From assembly GCA_965198825.1 (NCBI GenBank), contig CBDAQB010000002.1, forward strand, positions 310,001 through 374,000: a stretch of 64,000 nucleotides of DNA, given 5' to 3'. Of the stretch, positions 33,732 to 41,327 are shown one piece after another (the first letter of the stretch is position 1; every line of letters starts with the position of its first letter). Source of the stretch: BOG-908 sp965198825. GTDB taxonomy: Bacteria > Pseudomonadota > Alphaproteobacteria > Acetobacterales > Acetobacteraceae. The notes below the pieces were generated by a model, which worked only from the letters and a program-made list of their open reading frames with translations, was not told the origin of the DNA and did not search any database. Both the position numbers and the translations under genes were made by a program.

Positions 33732-33918
33732 CCAGGGGCTCTGCCCCTGGACCCCGCTGGGGCCTGGAGGCCCCGGACCCCCGTTCATTTGGTTCGGGCT
33801 TACTTGGGCGAAGCCCTTTGCTTCATTGGTTGATTGGCTGCGCCGCTGGCCCAGGCACCTTCTAAGTCATGGGGTCTGGGGACGAGTCCCCAGCGGGGTC
33901 CAGGGGCAGAGCCCCTGG
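33732..33918. repeat. 31-bp perfect inverted repeat around a 125-base core
   Basis: The arms 33732-33762 and 33888-33918 are exact reverse complements. Each arm also contains its own hairpin (AGGGGC-TCT-GCCCCT). The core has further G/C palindromes (GGGGCCTGGAGGCCCC) and a T-rich centre. It begins 7 bases after the peptidase stop and encodes nothing. It resembles the GC-rich palindromic elements common in alphaproteobacterial intergenic DNA and could act as a terminator. Confidence 0.85.
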
Positions 33919-34068
33919 CCTTACCTCCTCGATAACCCATTGATTAGATACTTTCACACCGTTTCATAACCCTTAACACCCGCAAACGCGAGGCCTGTGG
34001 AACAACCTTTCTGTCTCGAACCGGCGCCAGAACGGCTGCCGGTGGGCGTTGCAGATCGTGAGGGTTTC

Positions 34069-34509
34069 ATGTCTCCCATTCCTCTCCTGGGCTCCATCAG
34101 CGGCGTCAGCGCGCGCAATGCCGCGCGTTTGTCGGTCGTGGCGATGCGCGCGAACACGGTGCTGGCGCTGGCGCCGGTCGAGGCCGACGGTACTTATTGC
34201 CTGACGTTGCCGCGCGCGGCGGACCACCCGGACAGCCCCTGGGCCCTGGAGCTGGCGGTTCTGCCGAGCAACACGGTGGGCCATCCAGATCGCGTGCCGG
34301 GCCTTCGCCGCGCGACCATCGCTTGCGACAGCCTGCGCGAGGCCTCTGCTGTCGAGGCGCCTGAGCTGGTGCTCGACGACACTATGCTTGCCGCTTGGTC
34401 GATCTTTTGGCGCGAGCCGCAGCGTATGCGGCCGAGCTTCCGGGCTGCGGCGCATTTGCCAGCCGGAAGTCATGCCAGGGTGAATACGGCAATGGCGTGG
34501 GCGCGGTGA
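34069..34509 (+). CDS. Unrecognised protein upstream of two-component pair
   Basis: 146 residues from ATG 34069 (MSPIPLLGSISGVS), chosen for GAGGG five bases upstream; GTG at 33997 with GAGG is an alternative giving 170 residues. Composition is ordinary, with an Ala/Leu-rich N-terminal half and a likely beta-rich middle (TYCLTLPRA, WALELAVLP). No membrane segment, signal or known motif was seen. It overlaps the next small gene by 4 bases (GTGA). Function unknown. Confidence 0.6.
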   Translation: MSPIPLLGSISGVSARNAARLSVVAMRANTVLALAPVEADGTYCLTLPRAADHPDSPWALELAVLPSNTVGHPDRVPGLRRATIACDSLREASAVEAPELVLDDTMLAAWSIFWREPQRMRPSFRAAAHLPAGSHARVNTAMAWAR

Positions 34510-34733
34510 ACGGCATGGCGCAGGGAACCGCGACCGCGGAGGCCGAGGCGGAACGGCACCGCGACAGGCCGGTGTTCGCCTATGTCGGGCGCACGGCACT
34601 GACGGTGACAGGCGGGGCGACGGGGCGGCAATACCGGTTCACGTCGCCTGGTGCGCTGGCGACCGTCGATGGCCGGGACGCGCCGTCGATGCGGCAGATC
34701 GCACTTCTGCGGTCGGTCGTGCGGGCGGAATGA
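34506..34733 (+). CDS. Small unrecognised protein, possibly prophage-type fold
   Basis: 75 residues from GTG 34506 (ATG at 34515 possible). The C-terminal half FAYVGRTALTVTGG, TGRQYRFTSPGA and VDGRDAPSMRQI resembles, from memory, a family of small proteins found in prophage regions and bacterial genomes (TGRxYRF...V..RD.PSL). The stop is 78 bases before the sensor kinase. No other phage gene is present, so this may be a remnant or a domesticated gene. Confidence 0.55.
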   Translation: MNGMAQGTATAEAEAERHRDRPVFAYVGRTALTVTGGATGRQYRFTSPGALATVDGRDAPSMRQIALLRSVVRAE

Positions 34734-34811
34734 GACGGCGGCCTTTACCCCGCCGCGGCTGGTGATGTGTTCGATGCTTGACCGGAAAAGTGGGTTAAGG
34801 CTGATGGCCCC

Positions 34812-36125
34812 ATGCCACTCCGCCTTCGCCTTCTTCTGGCCATAGCAGGTGCCCTCCTGGCCAGTTTCCTGGCCGGCCTATGGGTGACCGGCTGGCAGGC
34901 CAAGCGGCTTGTGAGGACGGAAGTCTCGGCCGCGCTCGAGAATGGGCGCCAGCAGGTCGTGGCGGCGCGTGAGGATTTCCACGGCACGCCGCCGCATGAC
35001 GCGCTCGAGCGTCTCGTGGCAGGTTTCGATGGCAGCAGGCACGTCCTCGCCGAACTCCGCCTGCACGAGGCGACGTCCGCGGCGTCGCACCCGGCTGCGC
35101 CGGCGATCGAGCCGCCCGGCTGGTTCATCAGGCTGGCCTCGCCCGGCCTCCTGCCGATCGACGTGCCTGTCGCCGCCGATGCGGCCGTGCGCCTGGCCCC
35201 TTTGCCGGTCAGCGAAATCGGCGAGCGCTGGAACGAGGCGAGGCAGCTTCTTGGCCTGCTGGCCCTGTTCTCCGTGCTCGCAGCCGCCGCCTCGTTCGCC
35301 ACCGTGGTTTGGAGTCTGCGGCCGCTCCGCACCCTCGCAGGCGCTCTTGCCCAGGTAGAGCACGGCGGGGAGAGCCAGCCTCTCCCCGGTAAGGGACCGC
35401 CGGAGATCGCTTCGCTCGCCCAGGGCTTCAACCGCATGCAGCAGGCGTTGCTTGTCGCTTCGCACGAGAACCGGCGCCTTTCCGTCCTGCTAGACCGCCT
35501 TGCCGAGGAGGAGCGCGCCGAGCTGGCGCGCGACCTGCACGACGAGATCGGCCCACTGCTCTTTGGCATCACTGCGCTCGCGGCAGCTGCCCGCATGCAG
35601 CAGGACGCAGGCAACCCGTCGGCCGTCGACGGCTCCCTGCAATCCCTTGAAAGCGCGGCCGCCGATCTTCAGCGCGCCGTCCGCGGTCTGCTGGGCCGGC
35701 TGCGCGACAGCGCGCCCGCTTCCACTGACCTCGCCGTCTCGCTCCGGGAGCTGGCGGAGTTTTGGCGCGGCATACGCCCGCAAACCAAGTTCAACGTCAT
35801 TGTGGAGCAGGCAACCGAAGCGGCGCCCGAACCGGCCAAGGCCGCCCTGTTCCGCGTCGCCCAGGAAGGCGTCTCCAACGCCATTCGGCACGGCAATCCC
35901 GCTCGCGTGGACATCGAGGTCGCGCATAGCGCGAACGGCGTGGCGCTGAGCGTTCAGGACGATGGCGCCGGGGACGCGGCTGTCCTGCAAGCTCAGGGCG
36001 AAGGCTTTGGAATAGTCGGCATGGAAGAGCGCCTTCACGCGTTGGGCGGAACGCTCGAGGTGAAACGTGGCCGCGGCTGGCGCCTGCGCGCCTGGGCGCC
36101 AGCAAACCAGGCCGCGACCCCTTGA
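34812..36125 (+). CDS. NarX-type sensor histidine kinase
   Basis: 437 residues. Two membrane segments (about 5-27 and 140-162) bound a 110-residue periplasmic sensor; a HAMP domain (about 163-220) leads to HisKA_3 with ARDLHDEIGPLLFGI (phospho-His) and a HATPase (VSNAIRHGNPARV, GFGIVGMEERLHALG). The sensor domain has no recognised ligand motif. The stop overlaps the TTG of the response-regulator gene by 4 bases. Confidence 0.93.
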   Translation: MPLRLRLLLAIAGALLASFLAGLWVTGWQAKRLVRTEVSAALENGRQQVVAAREDFHGTPPHDALERLVAGFDGSRHVLAELRLHEATSAASHPAAPAIEPPGWFIRLASPGLLPIDVPVAADAAVRLAPLPVSEIGERWNEARQLLGLLALFSVLAAAASFATVVWSLRPLRTLAGALAQVEHGGESQPLPGKGPPEIASLAQGFNRMQQALLVASHENRRLSVLLDRLAEEERAELARDLHDEIGPLLFGITALAAAARMQQDAGNPSAVDGSLQSLESAAADLQRAVRGLLGRLRDSAPASTDLAVSLRELAEFWRGIRPQTKFNVIVEQATEAAPEPAKAALFRVAQEGVSNAIRHGNPARVDIEVAHSANGVALSVQDDGAGDAAVLQAQGEGFGIVGMEERLHALGGTLEVKRGRGWRLRAWAPANQAATP

Positions 36126-36724
36126 AGATCCTGATCATCGACGACCACGCCGTCGTGAGAGCCGGCCTTCGCCAGGTTCTTCAGGCCGGCCTCGGCGCCG
36201 ACCTGCGGGAAGCCGGCAGCGCCGAAGACGCGCTGTCCGAAGCCGAAGTCTTCAAACCCGATCTTGCCGTGCTCGACATCGGGCTTCCCGGCCGAAGCGG
36301 CCTGACCATCCTCCCGGCCCTGGTCACCCTTGGCGTACGCGTCGTCGTGCTCAGCGCTTATAGCGAGCCCATCTACGCCCAGCGCGCTCTAGAAGCGGGC
36401 GCCTTGGGCTACATCACCAAGAGCGCCGCCCCCCAACTCCTCCTTGAAGCGTTGCGCGCCGCGTCCGAAGGCCGCCGCTTCATCGAGCCCGAAGTCGCTC
36501 ACGAGCTTGCCCTTCGCCACGTCGCCGCCGGCGGCAAGCTAGACCGCCTCACTGCGCGCGAGCTGGAGATCCTGCGCCTATTAGGCGACGGAAAGAGTCT
36601 CACTGAGATCGCGAACGCGCTCGGCGTCAGCTACAAGACGGTTGCCAATACCTCCAGCCTCATGCGCACGAAGCTCGGCGCGACACGTATGGCGGATCTC
36701 ATCAGGTTGGCCGTAAGCGCATAG
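36122..36724 (+). CDS. NarL/FixJ-type response regulator
   Basis: 200 residues: receiver domain with IIDDHAVVRAG, phospho-Asp in LAVLDIGLPGR, VVLSAYS and Lys in YITKSAAP, then a LuxR helix-turn-helix (RLTARELEILRLLGDG, VSYKTVANTSSLMRTK). The start is TTG at 36122 in a TTGA overlap with the kinase gene, so the pair forms one two-component system. The target genes are unknown. Confidence 0.94.
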   Translation: MKILIIDDHAVVRAGLRQVLQAGLGADLREAGSAEDALSEAEVFKPDLAVLDIGLPGRSGLTILPALVTLGVRVVVLSAYSEPIYAQRALEAGALGYITKSAAPQLLLEALRAASEGRRFIEPEVAHELALRHVAAGGKLDRLTARELEILRLLGDGKSLTEIANALGVSYKTVANTSSLMRTKLGATRMADLIRLAVSA

Positions 36725-36770
36725 GCGCCGTCCCAGGCTCGCGCATAACCAAGATCTCGGTCCCAATTCG

Positions 36771-36807
36771 CAAAAGTTTTTTGCTTCTTTTTTTTTCAAA
36801 AAAGAAG
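36771..36807. repeat. A/T hairpin element (copy 8, right unit only)
   Basis: A right-type unit (CTTC/GAAG cap) with an extra T in the T-run; the left unit is missing but the spacer motif AAGATCTCGGTCCCA remains at 36751-36765. It lies between the response regulator and msrB, both rightward. Confidence 0.85.
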
Positions 36808-36873
36808 TCCTTCCTTCCCCTTCCTCGACAAGCCTCCCCAGCCGCACCATTTCCCTCCCATCGGAGGATCATG

Positions 36874-37323
36874 ATGGCTGAGTACAAGAAGACTCCTGAA
36901 GCCCTGGCAGCCCTTTCGCCGGAGCAGTTCCGTGTCACCCAGCAGAGCGGTACCGAGCGCCCGGGCACAGGCAAATACCTGAGCAACAAGGAGCCGGGCA
37001 TCTATGTCGATGTCGTCTCCGGCGAACCCTTGTTCGCCTCGTCCGACAAGTTTGAATCCGGCTGTGGCTGGCCCAGCTTCACCAAGCCGATCGAGCCTGC
37101 CCACATCAGTGAAATACGCGACGTGAGCCACGGCATGGTGCGAACCGAAGTGCGATCCGCCGGCGGCGACAGCCATCTCGGCCATGTTTTCCCGGACGGC
37201 CCGGCCGACCGGGGTGGATTGCGCTACTGCATCAACTCCGCCTCCCTGCGGTTCATTCATCGCGACGACATGCAGGCCCAGGGCTACGGCGCCTATCTGG
37301 AACAAGTGGAGGAAGTGGCATGA
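36874..37323 (+). CDS. msrB: Peptide-methionine (R)-S-oxide reductase
   Basis: 149 residues: EPLFASSDKFESGCGWPSF (centre SGCGWPSF), HLGHVFPDGP and the catalytic Cys in RYCINSASLRF. Members with this spacing but only one of the zinc CxxC pairs occur; here SGEPLF replaces the first pair, so zinc is probably absent. It reduces the R epimer of methionine sulfoxide. ATG 36874 is 6 bases from GGAGG; ATG 36871 is too close. It overlaps msrA by 4 bases. Confidence 0.94.
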   Translation: MAEYKKTPEALAALSPEQFRVTQQSGTERPGTGKYLSNKEPGIYVDVVSGEPLFASSDKFESGCGWPSFTKPIEPAHISEIRDVSHGMVRTEVRSAGGDSHLGHVFPDGPADRGGLRYCINSASLRFIHRDDMQAQGYGAYLEQVEEVA

Positions 37324-37844
37324 GCGAAGAATCTTCCCGCCAGGAACGGGCTGTTCTGGCAGGTGGCTGTTTCTGGGGCGTGCAGGATCTCGTGCGCCGC
37401 CAGCCAGGCGTCATTTCCACACGCGTCGGCTACTCGGGTGGCGAAGTGCCGCATGCGACTTACCGCAACCACGGCAATCACGCCGAGGCGATCGAGATCA
37501 TCTTCGATCCGGCGAAAACCAGCTTCCGCACGCTGCTGGAATTCTTCTTCCAGATCCACGATCCGAGCACGCTGAACCGCCAAGGCAACGACCGCGGCGC
37601 CAGCTACCGCTCCGCTATCTTCTATACGAGTGAGGAGCAGCGGAAGACCGCGCTCGACACCATCGCCGACGTGGACGCTTCAGGCCTGTGGCCAGGAAAG
37701 GTCGTGACGGAAGTCACGCCTGTCAGCGAGTTCTGGGAAGCCGAGCCTGAGCATCAGGATTACCTCGAGCGTATTCCGAATGGATATACGTGCCACTTTG
37801 TGCGGCCTGGTTGGAAGCTGCCGCATCGGGCGCTTGCAGGATAG
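37320..37844 (+). CDS. msrA: Peptide-methionine (S)-S-oxide reductase
   Basis: 174 residues: AVLAGGCFWGVQDL with the catalytic Cys, GVISTRVGYSGG, NHAEAIEIIFDP and the distal EHQDYLERIP. It reduces the S epimer of methionine sulfoxide, so with msrB both epimers are repaired. The ATGA overlap with msrB shows a two-gene operon. Confidence 0.96.
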   Translation: MSEESSRQERAVLAGGCFWGVQDLVRRQPGVISTRVGYSGGEVPHATYRNHGNHAEAIEIIFDPAKTSFRTLLEFFFQIHDPSTLNRQGNDRGASYRSAIFYTSEEQRKTALDTIADVDASGLWPGKVVTEVTPVSEFWEAEPEHQDYLERIPNGYTCHFVRPGWKLPHRALAG

Positions 37845-37855
37845 GGAAGACAGCA

Positions 37856-37969
37856 GTTCTTTTTTGAAAAAAAGAACCAAAAAACCTTTGCGAGTTCAGG
37901 CCGGGTTTTTGTCACGATCCCGGTCCCTCAGGACAGAAGTTTTTTGCTTCTTTTTTTTCAAAAAAGAAG
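37856..37969. repeat. Paired A/T hairpin element (copy 9, complete)
   Basis: Left unit with GTTC/GAAC cap; right unit (37935-37969) with CTTC/GAAG cap and an extra T. The spacer has CAGGCCGGG and GATCCCGGTCCC. It lies between convergent msrA and SDR genes. Confidence 0.9.
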
Positions 37970-37983
37970 TCCTTCCTTTCTTC

Positions 37984-38781
37984 CTACCCGTTATCCTCAA
38001 ACCCCGGATATAACGTCATCCCGCCATCGACAAAAAGCGTGGCGCCAACGACATAATCCGCATCGTCCGACACCAGCCACGCCGCAGCGCGCGCGACATC
38101 GGCTGCCTCGCCGATGCGCTTATACGGAATGAGTTTCAGCAGCCTCTCGCCCGCGGCGCCTTCGGTCTGTTCGCGGTTGATATGAGTCTTGATGGCCCCC
38201 GGCGCGATGCCGTTCACGCGTATGCCTTCGGCGGCGACTTCCTGGGCCAGCGTACGCATCATCATGCCGACGCCGCCTTTCGCCGCGGCGTAATTCACGT
38301 GTCCTGCCCAAGGGATCACTTCATGCACCGAGCTCATGCAGAGGATTTTGCCCTTTGCCCTGGAGACGCTGCGTTCGCCTTGCGCGCGAAAGCGGCGGAT
38401 TGCTTCGCGTGCGCAGAGGAATTCCCCTGTCAGGTTCAGGGCTAGAACAGTGTTCCACTGCTCGAGCGTCATGTCGGCAACCGACGCGTCTTGCTGCACG
38501 CCGGAGTTGGCGACCATGATATCGAGCGCGCCCCATTCACGTATGACGGCATCGACCATGGCTATGACCTCGTTCTCTTTCGAGACGTCGGCCTTGAGTG
38601 CGATGGCACGGCCGCCTGCCCGCTTGATCTCCGCGGCCGCTTGTTCCGCCGGTTCGGCGTGCGCGTGGTAGTTGATGCCGACTGCGGCGCCGGCGCGCGC
38701 GAACTCATGCACGATGCCAAGGCCAAGGCCGGAGCTGCCTCCCGTGACCAGCGCGATTTGGTTTTTGAGATCAGCAGGCAT
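37984..38781 (-). CDS. Short-chain dehydrogenase/reductase, glucose-1-dehydrogenase-like
   Basis: 265 residues of a classical SDR: nucleotide-binding VTGGSSGLGLG, NAG-equivalent MVANSGVQ, catalytic Ser in MSSVHEVIPW, Tyr/Lys in YAAAKGGV and the C-terminal ATLFVDGGMTLYPG that is typical of glucose 1-dehydrogenase-like enzymes. The substrate is not certain. ATG 38781 follows GGAGATG. It is alone, convergent with msrA. Confidence 0.9.
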   Translation of the reverse strand: MPADLKNQIALVTGGSSGLGLGIVHEFARAGAAVGINYHAHAEPAEQAAAEIKRAGGRAIALKADVSKENEVIAMVDAVIREWGALDIMVANSGVQQDASVADMTLEQWNTVLALNLTGEFLCAREAIRRFRAQGERSVSRAKGKILCMSSVHEVIPWAGHVNYAAAKGGVGMMMRTLAQEVAAEGIRVNGIAPGAIKTHINREQTEGAAGERLLKLIPYKRIGEAADVARAAAWLVSDDADYVVGATLFVDGGMTLYPGFEDNG

Positions 38782-38846
38782 CTGCCGTCATCTCCTTTCT
38801 TCGACGTTTGATACGTAAACGCATCGAAATACTGGTTGGAACGTCG

Positions 38847-39722
38847 TTAGCCCTGCTGCCCCTGGCTCAGCAGCGCGATGACGCCATCGAGTTGATCAAG
38901 GTTGCTGTAGGTGATGCGCACCGACCCGCCCCTGCCATCGAACGCGATCTGTACGCGCAAGCCTAGGCGCTCCGACAAGTCTTTCTCCAGCGCCTCCGTT
39001 TCTGGATCACGGGCACTCTCGCCTTTCTCGGCTGGCGCCGCCTTGCTCTTCGCCGACGCAAGGGCCTCTGTCTGCCTGACATTCAGCCCGCGCGCGAGCA
39101 CCTTTAGAGCGGCCTGCTCGGGGTTCGGATGCGCCAGCAGCGCTCTTGCATGACCGGCGGAAAGCTTCCCATTTTGCACCTCGATGCGAACGCTTGCAGG
39201 CAGTTGGAGCAACCGCATGACGTTGGCGACGTGGCTTCGCGACTTGCCCACTGCTTCGCCAAGCTTCTCCTGCGTCAGCCCGAACTCCTCCACCAGCCGC
39301 TTGAACCCCTCGCCCTCTTCAATCGGATTGAGGTCTTGACGCTGCAGGTTTTCCACCAGCGCCGCAGCCATGGCATCGCTGTCACTGAGTTCCCGCACCA
39401 GAACCGGGACCTCGTGCAGGCCGGCTTGCTGCGACGCGCGCCACCGCCGTTCGCCTGCGATGATCTGGTATCGGCCCTGATCTTTCGGGTGCGGCCTTGC
39501 CAGCAGCGGCTGCAGTACGCCTCTTGCGCGTATCGATTCCGTGAGTTCACGCAGTGCTTCCGGCTCCATGGCGGTGCGCGGCTGGAAGGGCCCCGGTTCA
39601 AGCTGGTCGATGGACAAGGAGCGGATGCCCGCGCTTGGGGACGAGGTATCAGGTGCGGCATTTTCGCCTAGGAGGGCGGCCAGGCCTCTGCCCAGTCTTG
39701 GGTTCGTTTCTCGGGCGCTCAT
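38847..39722 (-). CDS. parB: Chromosome partitioning protein ParB
   Basis: 291 residues: LGRGLAALLGE, the CTPase/ParB box with YQIIAGERRWRAS, the helix-turn-helix LTQEKLGEAVGKSRSHVAN and a C-terminal dimerisation region from about 240. ParB binds parS (two sites are in rsmG), loads on DNA as a CTP clamp and works with ParA in origin segregation. ATG 39722 (MSARETNPRLG) is the start; an upstream TTG in the repeat unit is spurious. Confidence 0.96.
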   Translation of the reverse strand: MSARETNPRLGRGLAALLGENAAPDTSSPSAGIRSLSIDQLEPGPFQPRTAMEPEALRELTESIRARGVLQPLLARPHPKDQGRYQIIAGERRWRASQQAGLHEVPVLVRELSDSDAMAAALVENLQRQDLNPIEEGEGFKRLVEEFGLTQEKLGEAVGKSRSHVANVMRLLQLPASVRIEVQNGKLSAGHARALLAHPNPEQAALKVLARGLNVRQTEALASAKSKAAPAEKGESARDPETEALEKDLSERLGLRVQIAFDGRGGSVRITYSNLDQLDGVIALLSQGQQG

Positions 39723-39733
39723 GTAGGAAGCGC

Positions 39734-39842
39734 CTTCTTTTTTGAAAAAAAGAAGCAAAAAACTTTTGCAACTTCAGAGTGCTGGCTTGGAGAGGCCCGG
39801 CTCGTACGGGTAAAAGTTTTTGGTTCTTTTTTCAAAAAGAAC
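39734..39842. repeat. Paired A/T hairpin element (copy 10) between parA and parB
   Basis: Left unit (CTTC/GAAG cap) and a shortened right unit (39812-39842, TAAAAGTTTTTGG...TTCTTTTTTCAAAAAGAAC, GTTC cap) interrupt the leftward parA-parB pair. If the hairpins terminate transcription, parB expression would be reduced or need its own promoter. Confidence 0.9.
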
Positions 39843-39850
39843 ATCCTTCC

Positions 39851-40708
39851 TTACTTCGCTTTTTTTGTGCCGGCGCGCTGCAGCACTTCCTGCGCCAGCA
39901 GTGCATAGGCGATAGCTCCCGCCGACTTCGGATCATACAATTGCACGGGCTTGCCATGGCTCGGCGCCTCCGAAACCCGGATGTTGCGGGGAATCACTGT
40001 CTCGTAGACGCGGTCGCCGAAGAAGCTGCGGGCGTCGGAGGCCACCAGTTCCGAGAGATTGTTCCTGCGATCGAACATGGTCAGCACGATACCCTGGAGT
40101 TGCAGGGATGGGTTCAGGCTTTTGTTCACGCGCTCGATGGTGCGGACGAGCTGGGTGATGCCTTCCAGCGCAAAGAACTCGCATTGCAGGGGCACGAGCA
40201 CAGCGCTTGCGGCAACCAGGGCGTTGAGGGTGAGAAGGTTCAAGCTCGGCGGGCAGTCGATAATGATGTAGTCGTGCGCTGCCATCGCCGGGGCCGAGAG
40301 TGCCTGCTTTAGGCGGAACTCCCGCTTCTCCATGCCGACCATCTCCACCTCCGCGCCTGCCAGGTCGGGATCTGCTGGGATAACCACCAGCCGCTCTACT
40401 TCGGTAGGAAGCTGCAGATCCGCCGCTGGGATGCCATCGACCAACATGGCGTAGGTGCCTCGCCGGCGCTGCGGCCGATCAATGCCAACGCCAGTCGAGG
40501 CATTTCCCTGCGGGTCTAGGTCAAGCAACAGGACGCTTTGGCCTGACAGGGCCAGCGCTGTCGCCAGATTGATCGACGTTGTGGTTTTGCCGACGCCGCC
40601 CTTCTGGTTGGCGATCGCTACGATCTTGGTGTGCGGCTTGCCGGATTTTGCACCATCAAGCGCAGTTGGAGCGTTCGGCTGGGTATCGGCTGGCAAGGTA
40701 TCAGACAC
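39851..40708 (-). CDS. parA: Chromosome partitioning ATPase ParA
   Basis: 285 residues. A deviant Walker A, NQKGGVGKTTTS, is followed by LLDLDPQGNASTG and DYIIIDCPPSLNLLT, the Soj/ParA ATPase fold. ParA forms ATP-dependent nucleoid gradients that pull ParB-parS complexes. The first 36 residues before KIVAIANQKG are a Thr/Pro-rich lead. The ATG overlaps the rsmG stop by 8 bases. Confidence 0.97.
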   Translation of the reverse strand: MSDTLPADTQPNAPTALDGAKSGKPHTKIVAIANQKGGVGKTTTSINLATALALSGQSVLLLDLDPQGNASTGVGIDRPQRRRGTYAMLVDGIPAADLQLPTEVERLVVIPADPDLAGAEVEMVGMEKREFRLKQALSAPAMAAHDYIIIDCPPSLNLLTLNALVAASAVLVPLQCEFFALEGITQLVRTIERVNKSLNPSLQLQGIVLTMFDRRNNLSELVASDARSFFGDRVYETVIPRNIRVSEAPSHGKPVQLYDPKSAGAIAYALLAQEVLQRAGTKKAK

Positions 40709-41327
40709 GCGCGACCTCGCTGATGCGCAGGATGACCCCGCTGCGATCGACCCGGCTCGTAAACCGATCCACGCACATGGTCCACCCGCGCGCCGCCTCG
40801 GTCAATTCCGCCTCAGCTTCGCGCCCCTTTGGAAAGAGGCAGATGCCATCTTCGCCGAGAAAAGGCGCGGCAAGTTCCAGAAGAGCTTTGAGCGGCGCTA
40901 AGGCCCTAGCGGTAACAAGCTGTGCCGGGATCACCTGAGCGGCCTCAATCCTGCTGGCGTGAACGAGAGCCAAAGCACCTGTTTCTCGAGCGGCCTCACG
41001 CAGGAAAGCCGCCTTTCGTTGATCGGCTTCGATTAATTCGAATGGGACGTTGGTTGCTATTGAGAGCACCAATCCGGGAAATCCCGCCCCTGATCCAAGG
41101 TCGATGGCTCGCGATAGACCCTCCGGCAGCAGCGGCAGAAGCTGAAGAGAGTCCGAGACGTGCCTCGCCCAAATGTCGGGTTCGTCACGGCGGCTGATGA
41201 GGTTGATCGTGCGGTTCCAGCGAAGCAAAAGCTCTACGAAGATATTTAGCCGGTCCATTGTTTCACGTGGAACATCGACCTTTTCTAAGCTCTGTGCGCC
41301 ACCCCCTGTTTCACGTGAAACAGTCAT
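40701..41327 (-). CDS. rsmG: 16S rRNA (guanine527-N7)-methyltransferase RsmG
   Basis: 208 residues with the SAM site AIDLGSGAGFPGL, PFELIEADQRKAAFL and VTARALAPLKALLEL. It methylates G527 of 16S rRNA. Two parS-type palindromes lie in its 5' part and are translated as VSRET (residue about 3) and VPRET (about 19). It overlaps the mnmG stop by 4 bases and parA by 8. Confidence 0.96.
   Translation of the reverse strand: MTVSRETGGGAQSLEKVDVPRETMDRLNIFVELLLRWNRTINLISRRDEPDIWARHVSDSLQLLPLLPEGLSRAIDLGSGAGFPGLVLSIATNVPFELIEADQRKAAFLREAARETGALALVHASRIEAAQVIPAQLVTARALAPLKALLELAAPFLGEDGICLFPKGREAEAELTEAARGWTMCVDRFTSRVDRSGVILRISEVARV
41259..41274. promoter_or_regulatory. parS site (variant) within rsmG
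   Basis: TGTTTCACGTGGAACA matches the parS consensus TGTTNCACGTGAAACA exactly when read on the other strand (TGTTCCACGTGAAACA). It lies 48 bases from a second site and 1.5 kb upstream of parB on the same strand. ParB nucleation here is strongly expected. Confidence 0.92.
41307..41322. promoter_or_regulatory. parS site (perfect palindrome) within rsmG
   Basis: TGTTTCACGTGAAACA is the canonical 16-bp parS palindrome, beginning just after the rsmG start codon and overlapping neither its ATG nor the mnmG stop (41324). Two parS in one gene mark this as the origin-proximal centromere. Confidence 0.96.

Noticed and set aside
34395..34505. Upstream start of the small protein at 34506
   Set aside because: It overlaps the previous gene's frame with no ribosome-binding site; the GTGA junction is typical here.
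34506..34733. Prophage region
   Set aside because: Only one small protein resembles a phage family; no integrase, capsid or terminase gene is present.
38281..38300. CACGTG-containing stretch in the SDR gene and similar ones in mnmG and 49140
   Set aside because: They lack the TGTTN/NAACA flanks needed for parS.
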